A stretch of 64,000 nt of DNA from Apoderus coryli (lineage: Eukaryota; Arthropoda; Insecta; Coleoptera; Attelabidae). The DNA is taken from NCBI GenBank assembly GCA_911728435.2, contig OU452203.1, forward strand, positions 19,241,651-19,305,650, read 5' to 3'. How positions within the stretch are numbered: position 1 is the stretch's first letter; every line of letters begins with the position of its first letter. The position numbers were made by a program, and so were the translations under genes. Below the pieces are notes generated by a model. That model did no database searches and had not been told where the DNA came from. It worked only from the letters and a program-made list of their open reading frames with translations. Positions 11,347 to 22,661 of this stretch are shown one piece after another.

Positions 11347-12291
11347 TTAGCAAATTAAAAACACCAAATTAATTTAATTTAAATAAATTATACAATAGTA
11401 CATAATGCGAGAAGATTAAAAGTTACGATTAAGTTACCTGTATAATTGAATGTTTATTGTGCAAGGTGTTACTATTAGGTGAAAATACAAGTGAGATTTT
11501 TTTTTCAAAGGCCAGATTTTGTCTAAATGGACTTGGACTATAACATTATTAGGTATATTAGTTTTTAATAATTTATTCTTGTAATTTTTAATTTTTGCAT
11601 TATATTCAAGCATATCTATAACAGTTAATTTGTATCAATTTGAATAAAGTACGATAAAATAACGGTTTTATTATCTTGTGCAGTCGTGCTTTATTTGAAA
11701 AACTTTATTTTAAAAAGTTATATTGTACAAATTTCTAGGACAATTTTAAACTATTTGTTAAATTAATTTGTTTATAATAGGTTATTTAATTTATTGAAAT
11801 AAATTATTTGAAAATGAAAATCACTCATCAACATGTGTTCATTTTTATGTAAACATAATTACACCTAATAATATTTGATAAGCAATAGACGAATTAGAAA
11901 TAATCCTCTTCTTTTATTTACGTTGTTATGTAAGTTTTAGGGCTAGTTAAAGAATTCCGTTAATGAAATAATACAAAACTCTTACATTTGTGAATACTTA
12001 TCAGCAAACTAATTGTCTATATAAAATCTCTCAGTAGATTATTTTATTGTCACAGCCGCAGTCTAATTGGAAACCTACAATTTGGCACAATGACCTAACA
12101 TATTTTTTGAAAAACGCTGTGGATCTCCATATAACATTATTTTCAGCTATTATCTTGCTACCTGAGGCATCATAGAATAATGTTTATATACTGCATTGTC
12201 GTAATGCCTTAGGGCCTTAGCAAAACGCAAAACTAATTGTCATTTTTGTTGTAACAGGGTCGACAAACTGTCAAAATTGTCATGGGCCATA
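11347..12291. other. Cytochrome c 3' UTR and intergenic DNA
   Basis: A candidate poly(A) signal is at about 11643 and other AATAAA-like words are at about 11381. Beyond it is AT-rich DNA without ORFs or recognisable repeats until the dispersed element starting near 12292. Confidence 0.4.
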
Positions 12292-13080
12292 AAGTAGGGG
12301 TGTACATAAATTGAAAATATCGGTATTTTATATTTTAGTCCTTAAGTAGTTCGTTATATCCTTTAAATAAAATGTTATATCATATTCATACGCTATTGTA
12401 TAGTAAATACACGAATTTAGGATAAAATAAATTGTAGGTTTTATAAGAATAATTTTTTTAAGTCAAGTAAAACAATATTTTACTTCCACAGGCACCTAAA
12501 CTTATAAAAAATGATGCTTCTGGATAAATCTTGCATTATTTCTATAGAAACATATTCAAACATATATTTAGGTTGCTTGCAGTAAATCTTTCTAATTTTG
12601 CAATAAATAATCATTATTATAGTTGAAATTGGGTATGAAAAATATATCGATTACGTCATATATCTATAAGCAAAGATTAAAGTACATTAATCTTTGCTAT
12701 AAGATACGAAGTAAATTTGTTTTTATTCTCATGAAATAAAACTCTACCTTAAAAAAATCTGAGTGTTTTTTAACATTTATTGTTATTAAAATTTTGTTAT
12801 ATTGTTGAGTAATATATCGAATGTTTTGATAAATCAGAAGCAAAATATCGAAAAACGACAGATATTTTGGCTATATCGATGTATCGAACGCCGTTAGCAT
12901 TGTCGTTGTCTTTGTTTACCATGGTATAACAAAACAACAATGACATTGTTGTGTTTAGACAATGCCCTTAGCCATAGATAATTTATGCCTTAGCTATAAA
13001 GTTTTTGCAATTCACTTTTTCCTAACTGCCAATTAATTTTGTAAAAGGAACGCGTAGTTTAGGCTTGTCACGTCAATCTT
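12292..13080. mobile_element. Dispersed repeat, short copy
   Basis: It begins with TAGGGGTGTACATAAATTGA and ends near a segment reading TTTAGGCTTGTCACGT. The last roughly 270 bp (12811-13080) are more than 90% identical by eye to 17464-17734, and the first roughly 30 bp match 16015-16050. The two copies thus share both ends but differ in the interior. The start resembles hAT-type termini, but I cannot assign the class. Confidence 0.5.
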
Positions 13081-13342
13081 GGATTTGTGTTTGAAATTTC
13101 CAACCGTTTTAAAATCATTCCCAAATTACTGGGTGTATGTATATAGGAAGAATCTTAAATATTTTATTAAATTATTACATATTATTTTTGAGTAACAGCC
13201 ATACTTATATTGGTAAAAGTCAGCATATAAAAGGAAGTTGTGTGGTTTTCGAAATTTCATTAAAGAAAACATATTAATTATCGGAAATGAGATAAAGGTA
13301 CGTTTTCCTTACTACATGTGTAGTTTAAACTACGTTTTGCAG

Positions 13343-13481
13343 CAGTTTTTATCGGTACACTGAGAAAAGTTAAGTACAAAAAAAAACATGATTTGGAAAT
13401 CAATATTGACACTGAAACATGCCAATTTGAGGCTTTTGAAGCATTTGAGGCACAAAACATGGGTATGTTTTGTGATTTGAG
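13343..13481 (+). CDS. Candidate exon of the long plus-strand gene
   Basis: An open frame of about 46 codons lies between an acceptor TTTTGCAG and a donor GAG|GTAAGTGTG. It reads VFIGTLRKVKYKKKHDLEIN followed by an acidic FEAFEAFEAQ stretch and contains ATG at 13459. It ends in splice phase 2, the same phase as the three better-supported candidate first exons of this strand. It could be an internal exon, or a first exon starting at 13459. The protein is not recognised. Confidence 0.3.
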
Positions 13482-13951
13482 GTAAGTGTGTGAAAAAAAT
13501 AAAAAAAAAAACAATGACAGATCTAAGATTGTGAGATGCAAGATATTTAGACTCTGATTTAATAAAATATTTTTCGCTGTGTAACTAGCATATATTTACC
13601 CAAAACCACAACGTTTGATAAGGACTTCAAATTATGCCAATTCCATTTTTAATGTGCTAATTTTAATAATAACCAAATTACTTAAATTAGAATTGAATTT
13701 CTTACAGTTCAAATATCCAATAAATTTACACGTTTTTTATTGTTACATGTTTATTTACTTTTAACACCTCGTGCATTTTGCTTTATTTTCTGCTTTATTA
13801 ATTTCGGTATTTATAGAATTTCATATTGATACATCTAATTTACGTGATCGAAGACGACAGTGTCACTTACTATAGTTGTCAACAAACTGTTTCTTATTGC
13901 GTGTACTTTGAGAATAAGCGTGTATACGAATTGTTGTGTTCGAAATTCGAA

Positions 13952-14722
13952 ATGAAAAAATCGTTGAGTAAAGAAAAGTTCGCGTCAGATGAAAAACTTG
14001 TAACTGATCAAGCATCGCCAAAATCGTGTAAAAGTCTGTTTCGTCTGAAATTTCATCGAATTTTAAGTGATTCTAGTATAAAAATACGATCAACGCCTAC
14101 TAGTCCTAGTGTTTCGGCTGGCAGTCCCTTATCCTCAGAAGGACACAATAATAGATATAGCTTTGATGACAATTCGTTTGAATTGCTCAAAAAGAAACGG
14201 TAAGATTCCTGATTTTTTTATTGTTTACTCTTTTTGAAAGCTAAATTGGGTTTAAGTAATTTCTTGCCATCTGAACTCTCCACTTGGTGCTCAGCGACTG
14301 ATGCTATTGAAGAGTTAGACCATCTTGAAATAATTCATAATCATTTTGTACAGTTCCCTAGTTTTCGCTAAATGAGTTCCTTCACTGTTCCTTTCGAATA
14401 TATTTGTTTTTAGATTTTTGTCTTTACCTTTTGAAGTATCTGTAGGTACTGCTCTTTAAAAGAAACGAAGAGAAAACAGCTAACAGGTAGGAGGAAAAAA
14501 ACCCTTTGAAACTACCTTAATATCCTTCTGAGCCCTCTAATCGAGACATATCCCTCGAATTGGCATCACTGCTAGATCATAAAATTCTATGTCGCTAGTA
14601 CGCAGGCGTCAATCATGAACTTTGCCATTTGGCACTTTCTCACAAATCAAAACTACTTTTAATTATTTTGTTTTCAGAGATTTGTCTTTAAGACCTATAT
14701 CTGCAAATGATTCTAATACAGG
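13952..14722 (+). CDS. 5' exons of an unidentified long gene
   Basis: The first exon codes from ATG 13952 to 14199, and the second exon is 14678-14722. Both splice sites are strong (ACG|GTAAGA, then TTTTCAG, then AGG|GTAAGT) and the frame is kept, giving 97 complete codons that end in phase 2. The frame is open upstream of the ATG to about 13826, so the start is the first ATG rather than proven. The peptide is basic and serine/proline-rich (SLFRLKFHRILSDSSIKIRS, TPTSPSVSAGSPLSS, FELLKKKRDLSLRPIS), typical of a variable N-terminus of a signalling or scaffolding protein. I do not recognise the family. Further exons must lie beyond the window or in the distant introns. Confidence 0.55.
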
Positions 14723-14830
14723 GTAAGTCTTCTAATAATTTTGTTATTATAAATTTATTAATTGATGTTGGAAAGTTCGTCGCTATATTTTGCAATGTCG
14801 ACGATGTTAATCGATACGTGGATGTATATT

Positions 14831-15420
14831 TGTTTTTCGCCTGCCTGCACAGAGTTTTACCGCCCGCATATGCGGGCGGTAAATGACCAGTTAGCGCCCG
14901 CTCATTTTATTTTTTTTTCATAGATGGCGCTATGTTAGATTTCCAATAATAACGTTAACATCAGTAGTTTTCACTCACTTAACTTAATGTGCATTCCATC
15001 TAGATGATAAGTTGACAATTAATTGAGAAAGTTTACTTAGGTAGTCGTCTGCCATTCCGCTAAACTCATTTAATTATTTAAATTTGTCGATTATTAATTA
15101 GTAATCACTTTTTAATTATTATTGTATTACCGAAATATACCTAAGATTCTAAAATCAAATTTCTATAGCGTACACGCTCAGATAATAATTTGACAGTGTC
15201 TTTCTACATTTAAAATACCTACTCAACACTGACATGTGAGCCTGTCACATAAGTTTCTCTGATCTGAGTTTGTCAAAGGATAACGCCTATTATCATGTAC
15301 GTCAAAAAATACTTCCTTTAATTTCTGTCAAAAACTGTCAGTTCATAACAGTAATAATTAATTATTAAAATAAAGGTCTTTTGGTTTATTATTGTAGTAT
15401 GAAGAGGCAGGCGAAAAACA
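14831..15420. mobile_element. Terminal-inverted-repeat element with central palindrome
   Basis: TGTTTTTCGCCTGCCT at 14831-14846 is matched by its exact reverse complement at 15405-15420. Just inside the left end is a perfect 28-bp GC-rich palindrome (14856-14883, centred on GCATATGC). There is no coding sequence of note. It is likely a non-autonomous DNA element. Confidence 0.5.
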
Positions 15421-15435
15421 GTTGTAAGCACCACT

Positions 15436-15537
15436 GGCGGTAAAGCCGCTGCAGCCCTTCACTGTATAGCTGCCCTCGCTCGCTTCGCTCACTCGTGCGT
15501 CTATACAGCGGCGGGCTGCAACGAATGCTTTACCGCC
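15436..15537. repeat. GC-rich hairpin
   Basis: GGCGGTAAAGC (15436-15446) pairs with GCTTTACCGCC (15527-15537). Inside are further complementary blocks (CTGCAGCCC with GGGCTGCA, CTGTATAG with CTATACAG). The loop is a run of CGCTCGCTTCGCTCACTCG. It is strikingly GC-rich for this window and abuts the preceding element, whose palindrome shares the GGCGGTAAA word. Confidence 0.5.
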
Positions 15538-16014
15538 CTTTATACTTAATATACTATTTTGACATCTCTAGAAACATTCTGCATGTACCATTAAAAACGT
15601 CAAACAGATGTTAAATTTGACGGTGTTGCCATATCTGAAAATGCGAAGTTTGCAATAAAACTTGAATTTTAGAACATTGAATATATTATTATTTATTATT
15701 TTTAAACAATAATTAACAGAAAAATATATATCTTATTTTAATACCGATATGCCTGGACAGAATATTAATTATTTATACTAATAAAACTTCTATTTAAATT
15801 CTTATTATTTGATATAGAATCATGCACTTTTATTATTCTTATTATTATCATATATGATTGTTAACAATACTAATTAAAACCTTTAACTATGGAGTAATTA
15901 AATTCGTCTAATCAGAGACTTTTGCCATTGTCTTTAATGACGATGCTTTTGCGAATTCGAATACAACAAGTATTAGCGGCAACAAAACTACAAATTTCTT
16001 TCTTTCTGGGCTCA
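15538..16014. other. AT-rich intron DNA, nothing seen
   Basis: No ORF, repeat end or RNA gene is recognisable in this stretch. Confidence 0.4.
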
Positions 16015-17734
16015 TAGTAGGGACGCACATAAATTGAAAAATATCGATACTTTGATATATCGACGGTATCCATTACTCTGATGGATGTTACAGAAAATCA
16101 CAAGTAAAAACATGAATAATAATAAAAATCTATCTCTAATACATGTTTAGGTAAATTAGTAAATATATTAGATATTAACAATAACATTTTAATAATAGTA
16201 ACTTCAAATATTGACTAAGATTAATTGAATGTTGATCTTCATATGCCAATCGACAAATATTGCTTTAAAATTATTTTAAATTTAATAAAACAATTAAACT
16301 GTAATAATCCCTCCGTTAAAAGTAGTGATCAAGAACAATAAATCTCTAAATTGACAGAAAACTTATTAATTATTTATAATTATGCAGTGATGTTATTTTT
16401 ATTGGATACGTTTGAGTCTTTTGCTTTAAGTTAAGGAAAAAATACGAAGATTAAGAAGAATTATTCTGATTTGTAGATTAATGCAACTGAGTAACAAATA
16501 CAAAAAGGCTTCTATTAAATTTTGAAAAAGATTTAGATTTGGTATGGGTTGAAATGAGGTTTCCATATTATAATTTTCAAAATATACCAGAAAAACATAA
16601 TAAACTTTTGCATGATTTTCTTTGTTTTTGAAGGAGATGAGCGATTCTAGTCGAAAGGGCTCTGCAGGGCTTATTATTACTAGATTGCCTAATTTCTATT
16701 ATTGTAACGGCGTAGATTATAATATTTTTCATTAGCATTTTTAACAAATTTAAATAGAACTCTAATAAAATTAACAATTTTGCTTTGTTAGCAAATTGAC
16801 CATTTTCAGTATCCGCCACCATGTCACCAAAATGGGCGTAGAATTATCTGATGACGGTCCTGGTGTAGTCAGGGTGGTGTTTGAAGCTGTTTTAGAGCTT
16901 GTTTGTTCTTTTTGTCCATTGTTGCCGTTATTCAATGCCGGTGATGTCATGTTTAGGATTTGGCTGTTTTGGAAAAACTGAAAAAAATAAATATGTATTT
17001 ATATATCCAAAAGAAATTAATTCAGAACAAAAATCATATGAAAACGACTTTGCTTTGATGTATTTTATGCATTTTATGCAACGCCTATGGTTAGGCTAGG
17101 TTCGGCACAATTGCCGACTATGGGATTAACTTTTTGTAATTTTTATGTTGCGTCAATTCATCTCTGTTAAACTATAAACAAATAATTCAAGGAGAAAGCT
17201 GCCACTATTATAATACTGTTGCGTTTACAACGATTACGAGCGGCCAGTAGGCCGCTCGTTCAATACATAATGTGTTGTTATCTACTGATTTGTAAATTTT
17301 CAGTTAAATAAACGCCCCCTATCGATTCTCACATTATTGAAGTGTAAAATATCAAACATATTTACAATAAATAATTCAAGGCTGTGGAAATTAGATGTGG
17401 CCTAAATAAACGTATCTAAATTATGTATTACAAATCGTATAGTATATCCACATGTGTAATTGAAATATATCGAATGTTTTGATAAATCAGAAGCAAAATA
17501 TCGAAAAACGACAATATATAGATATTTTGGCTATATCGTTATATCGAACGCCGTTAGCATTGTCGTTGTCTTTGTTTATCATGGTACAACAAAACAACAA
17601 TGACATTGTTGTGTTTAGACAATGCCCTTAGCCATAGATAATCTATGCCTTAGCTATAAAGTTTTTGCAATTCACTTTTTCCCTAACTGCCAATTAATTT
17701 TGTAAAAGGAACGTGTACTTTAGGCTTGTCACGT
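16015..17734. mobile_element. Dispersed repeat, long copy
   Basis: The left end (TAGGGACGCACATAAATTGA) matches the left end of the 12.3-kb copy, and 17464-17734 matches its right end. The interior is about 900 bp longer. A minus-strand frame at about 16790-16985 reads protein-like, rich in N, S and T (MTSPALNNGNNGQKEQTSS), and is unrecognised. It may be a remnant of the element's own gene. Confidence 0.45.
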
Positions 17735-18450
17735 AACGTCGCTTGTGATTTTTTTTTTTGGCAAACGTTGCCTATATAACCAAACGTTGGTTGTGATTTT
17801 TTTGCAAACTTTGCCTATAATTATAATATCTGCCTATAACCGAACGTCGCTTGTGATTTTTTTTTTGGCAAACCTTGCCTATAAGCGAACGTCGCTTGTG
17901 ATATTTTTGGCAAACGTCGCTTGTGATTTTTTTTGGCAAACGTTGCCTATATAACCAAACGTTGGTTGTGATTTTTTTTTTGCAAACTTTGCCTATAATT
18001 ATAATATCTGCCTATAACCGAACGTCGCTTGTGATTTTTTTTTTGGCAAACCTTGCCTATAAGCGAACGTCGCTTGTGATATTTTTGGCAAACGTCGCTT
18101 GTGATTTTTTTTGCAAACGTTGCCTATTATAAGGGAACGTCGCTTGTGATTTTTTTTTGGCAAACGTTGCCTATATAACCAAACGTTGGTTGTGATTTTT
18201 TTTTTGCAAACTTTGCCTATAATTATAATATCTGCCTATAACCGAACGTCGCTTGTGATTTTTTTTTGGCAAACCTTGCCTATAAGCGAACGTCGCTTGT
18301 GATATTTTTGGCAAACGTCGCTTGTGATTTTTTTTGCAAACGTTGCCTATTATAAGGGAACGTCGCTTGTGATTTTTTTGGCAAACGTTGCCTATATTAG
18401 CAAACGTGGCTTGTGATTTTTTTTGCAAACTTTGCCTATAATTATAATAT
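17735..18450. repeat. Complex minisatellite array
   Basis: Short modules repeat many times: CGTCGCTTGTGAT plus a T-run, GGCAAACGTTGCCTATA, ACCAAACGTTGG and a TATAATTATAATATCTGCC spacer. They are arranged in larger blocks that recur about every 175-230 bp (GGCAAACGTTGCC near 17759, 17936, 18169 and 18380). The array starts exactly where the 16.0-17.7 kb dispersed repeat ends. Variation is mostly in T-run length and module number. Confidence 0.8.
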
Positions 18451-18559
18451 TTAAGAGGTCACACACTTACAATGTTTTATTGTGTCCCTTCTAGTTTAAA
18501 ACAGAATGTGGCATTCTTGGGTAATTACTTGTAATAATGCAGCCAAAAGGTATTTTTTT

Positions 18560-19545
18560 AGATGCCAAGGAGAAGTTCCTTTATCGACTGTGAAAAATAT
18601 AGTGAACAAACGCATCTAACATAGGAGTAGAACACTAGCTTGAGAGTGCTTATATTATTGAAATATTTGGAATTCCTTATAATAAATCCCATCAGTCTAG
18701 AACATGCCAACGATAACCCGTCTATATGTGGAACAAATGTCCTGAACAATGTTCAAGCACTTCAGTGAAATACCATTGAGTTGATAGTCGAACAAGACTG
18801 GATTTTCTTTCCTTGTATACGTCATAACATTACATTTATTTATGTTTAGTGCCAACCTATTTCTATTACACCAGTCACTAAGGAAATTTAGACAAGACTG
18901 GAGGTACACACAGTCGCGTTCACCCTCAATGTTCCAGAATATTTTCAGATCATCAGCAAAAAGAAGTTTGTGACAGTGAATTGAGTCAACGATATCGTTA
19001 ACAAATAGAAGGAATAACAAAGGGCCAAGATTCGAACCTTGGGGGACGCCCGAAGTCGGTGTGAAGCTTTGGGACCGTACATTCTCAATCTGGACGAATT
19101 GTTGCCTTTGAGCCAGGTAAGACTCAAACAGAGTCAACAAATCTCTGGAGAATCCAAAGTAGTCAAGCTTTAATAGCAAGATGTTATGATCAATCCGGTC
19201 AAATGCTTTTTGAAAATCAGTGTAAACCACGTCGACCTGATTCCGGACGTCACATATATATTGAGAGAATGACGAAAGATTTGTGACACAACACACATTT
19301 GTGACAGTGATTACATTTTTGACTTGATCAAAGACTGCACTATAAATTATCATTTCGAACAATTTTGAAAAATTTCATAAAATGGAGATGGGTCTATAGT
19401 TACTAATGTTGGACGAATCACCCTTTTTCAAAACAGGAACAACCTTCGCGATCTTCCAAGTGACTGGAAAGACACCAGTTTTAATACTTAGGTTAAAAAT
19501 ATGAGTTAATAGGGAAAGAAGTGGATTTATGCAGTCTTAATTATT
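18560..19545 (-). pseudogene. Non-LTR retrotransposon RT fragment (jockey/CR1-like)
   Basis: On the minus strand, from about 19545 down, the frame shows the RT lead-in (KKGDSSNISNYRPISIL, broken by a stop). It continues through VVYTDFQKAFDRIDHNILLL, SGVPQGSNLGPLLFLLFVND and the catalytic LLFADDLKIF to a C-terminal fragment near 18600. Endonuclease and the 5' part are missing, and stops and frame breaks are present. It is related to, but not the same as, the element at 43.8-45.8 kb. A dead 5'-truncated LINE. Confidence 0.85.
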
Positions 19546-21131
19546 AATAATATATGATAAATACATAAAAATATAAACTGCAATTCTATTTTGTTAGGCA
19601 TTTGGTTTTAAGGTTATAATAATGGAGATAAAAGCCGTAGCTGTACTTTTTTAAAGAACCACATGCCTACAGGATTATCAGATTGCAAAGTTCTACGACT
19701 TAAGGAATGTCATTTAATTTTTTTTTTGCATTTAAGCATGAGTCAACGAGTTATTGTGGAACAGTTGATGTGTACAATTATGTAAAAGTACAAAATTATT
19801 ATTTTGAAATGAAAACAAAATGGTTGATTTAGGATTTTCTCCAACACAACGATCGACCATGCATCGAAATCAACGATGTTGTCGAAAAAGAAATAATAAA
19901 ATATAAACAAATAATAAGGCTTTCTCTCTATGATTAACCTGATTTTTTAAATTTAATACTATGATTTTACGTAGAACATTCGTGATGGCTTCTTAAGACA
20001 ATAACCGAAGGAACATGAAAGTAAATAAAAAAAGCAGCAAGTTTAAATTATTGTTAATCCGCAAGGTAATCCAATTTGTATATCTACGTTTATGTTAGTT
20101 ATTACAATAAAACTGGACTGTCCCAGTTTTTACCAAATATGTTTAGTACAACCACACACAAATAAATAAATTTCGGTTGGGTAATAATATAAATAAATGT
20201 TGTCCATATGTATATAAATTAAATTTGCGCATTAGACTAATTAGGAAACAATTACCTATACGTATACAGGGTATTCTAAATGACATGTGCCACTATTATT
20301 GTTATCTCACAGAACAAAGGACCGTTGTTGCGTAGATATTGTGGAAGCACTGTATATGAGGAGCGTTATAACTTGGTAGAAAAATCGGTTAACCCAATGT
20401 TCCGATCTATTTCGAAAATCGGGAAATTAGATTTAAAATAGCGACTAGTTTTTCAAAATTCGTATCTTTTCAATTTTTTATTGACCATAGCAACAGATAG
20501 AACTTTTTTTAGTTCTATAATCTTTATGTGAAACATTTTTTGATGGCTGTTATATTTATATACTGGTGCCCTCGAGACATGAATAGCTCTCCATACAGAA
20601 AATTATAAATACGTATTTCAATGTTATTTATTATGGTTGTTTTGTAGCTTTTACTTATTTATTTAACATAATATGTTTCTTTGAGCTTTATGTTTGATGA
20701 GATAATTATATATTTGTTAATATTTTAGCATTAAATTTCGAAATCTGTGGTATCTAAAACGATAGCATTGTGTTAAATCCACTAACTCTCTATTTAACAT
20801 GGATTTGGAAGTTATTTTAGGTCCAGTTTCATATATTAAATAATTCTGTTAATACATATATTTGGATTTTAATACATTTTTTTATATTTTAGCCCTCCTT
20901 TCGAAACCTTTCTGCACGCCTTTTGGACACTTATTGACACTTGGTAATTATTCTGACCCTTTTACCATTTAACCCCTGTATGGACAGCCTATGCATATTA
21001 GAATTATATTGGATATCTTTCGAGCCAAATTCTCGTATGCTAAATGAATGTCACATTTTTCGAGAGTGTTCTAGTTTTATCAAACATACATTCAATAAGA
21101 ATTAAATACTTAAATTAATTTAAATTCTCTC
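19546..21131. other. Intron DNA with a mariner-type terminus
   Basis: At about 20268 the sequence TATACAGGGTATTCTAAATG looks like a mariner-type inverted-repeat end, but I found no matching right end. The remainder has no coding signal. The last part (about 20890-21131) leads into the hammerhead-like motif and may be the 3' part of the element carrying it. Confidence 0.3.
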
Positions 21132-21166
21132 CTGAGGATGCTAACATTGTTAGCGAAACGCGCGTC
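21132..21166 (+). ncRNA. Hammerhead ribozyme-like core
   Basis: CTGAGGA (21132-21138) fits CUGANGA. Stem II is GCTAAC/GTTAGC with loop ATT, a perfect 6-bp hairpin preceded by one extra T. GAAA at 21155-21158 leads into the self-complementary ACGCGCGT (21158-21165) and a C at the cleavage position (21166). The core and two stems are very good. Stem I is not convincingly paired next to the core, so this copy may be inactive. The GAAACGCG-type stem III is typical of Penelope-like element hammerheads. Confidence 0.5.
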
Positions 21167-21225
21167 CAGATTAAAAAAAAGTGTATTTAGTTTAGTGCCA
21201 AATCTTCTACTCATCGATTATACCG

Positions 21226-22226
21226 GGTATTCCATTAAGGGTGGACAGGTAGCATATCTCAGGAAATCATAGTCGTAGGACAATGGGAAAAAATTCTTTT
21301 AGGGAAATCTACCATGGGAAATCGCTGGAAATAGTTTTTTAGTTCCTAACTATACCGCTAGGGGGCGTAATAGATACAGTAATGCGAAAAATGCATTTTT
21401 ATTGAAAATTTCGCAATATAAGTTAGAAAAACAATATTACCACGGTAATGCTACTTAGATTTGGCATCTTTTTGGTGTATCACTTTTTATTGTAAGGCTT
21501 GAAATAAAGGCAGCAGGGAAGGACGAAATTTTACCTATGATAATGTCTATAACTTTGGTTTCTTCTTCCTTCTTCTTCCTCAGCCTTCTTTCGTCCACTC
21601 CTGAACATAGGCCTTTCCTAATTCCTTCCACTGATCTCTGTCCTTTGCCTTTTGATACCAATTTCCCCCTGCTATCTTTTTTAAATCATCCGTCCATCTT
21701 AGCGGAGGTCTACCTATACTTCTTAACTTTGGTTTGGCTTAACCGAATTTATCAATCTAATTTTTGTTTAAGAACTCAAGCCTTGCTGATGCAGAAAAAA
21801 ATGATTTCAAATCATATTTGTTTTTGGGGCTCCGCTAGATGGCGATATTTGCATCGCCTAAGTTTTTTTTTTTTTTTCTTTAAAAACTTAAATGGAATGA
21901 TACAAATATTTTATCAAAAATGAAAAGTAAATTGAATTTGCAACAAAAAAGTCCAAACCCGCACAGGAAAATCTTTATTCGTTTGAGAGTTATGGCCAAA
22001 AGAATGTTGTTCACCAAAATTTGTTGAAAAATCATGTATCTTTAATTTTCCTTGATCAAGAATGCCATGGGAAATAGAGAAATAGGTTTAAAATTTATTA
22101 AAGTGATCGTTTAACAAATAAAAATAATGAAAGATCCATTAAAATTAACAAAATGCAGAGCTTTCATAAAATTTGTTAAAAGAGGTAGATCTAGATACCC
22201 ATGAAACAAAATTGGGAAGTTTCCAG
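21226..22226. mobile_element. Half copy of the 35.8-37.4 kb mariner relative
   Basis: It starts with ACCGGGTATTCCATTAAGGG and matches the 35.8-37.4 kb element along one whole inverted-repeat arm, up to about GGGAAGTTTCCA at 22226, where similarity stops. Only one arm is present, and it is interrupted by the nested LINE tail at 21553-21722. No usable transposase remains. Confidence 0.75.
21553..21722 (-). mobile_element. RTE-type LINE 3' tail nested in mariner
   Basis: The minus strand reads GRPPLRWTDDLKKIAGGNWY and KDRDQWKELGKAYVQEWTKE, then a stop. This is the usual C-terminus of RTE-type endonuclease/reverse transcriptases. A GAAGAA-type simple tail follows, and a word like AACTTTGGTT flanks both sides as a target duplication. 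It is a very short 5'-truncated insertion, younger than the mariner relative it sits in. Confidence 0.75.
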
Positions 22227-22400
22227 TTCATTGCCAGATTCCTTGACAGAATGACAGACAGACATTTATTAAAAATTCGTGTTTAGACATAAAACATAAA
22301 TACCTATCGGGTTAAAATAAAAAAAATCATGAAAGTAATCTTCTTCTTCTCAATATACCACAATAATAAAAATCAAAAGTCTAATTTAAAAAACGAACGG

Positions 22401-22661
22401 TCAATAAGCTACTCGTAATGCTCATAAAATTCATGCATTCTGAAACAGACAATCATTCAACTTGAGTTTTTATTAACGCCGTTTTTTTAATTTCCAAAAC
22501 ATGGAAAATATTCTTTGGAACATCAAGATACAGCGGTCTTGATGTTACAGAGAATGTTTTCCATGTTTTGGACATTAAAAAAAACGGCATTTATAAAAAT
22601 TTCAATAAGCTACTCGGAATGCTCATAAAATTCATGCATTCTGAAACAGACAAGCATTCAA
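22401..22661. repeat. 60-bp direct repeats flanking a hairpin
   Basis: About 60 bp at 22401-22462, starting CAATAAGCTACTCGTAATGC, recur nearly unchanged at 22599-22661. Between them is an inverted repeat with arms of about 53 bp (about 22477-22530 and 22540-22594, containing CCAAAACATGGAAAA and its complement). No coding sequence. Confidence 0.75.

Noticed and set aside
16851..16875. CTGATGACGG word, possible ribozyme core
   Set aside because: No GAAAC partner; the region reads as protein-like on the minus strand instead.
17735..18450. Regularly spaced short repeats that might suggest a CRISPR array
   Set aside because: Eukaryotic context, repeats merge into higher-order blocks, spacers are themselves repeated, and no cas genes are present. 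It is a minisatellite.
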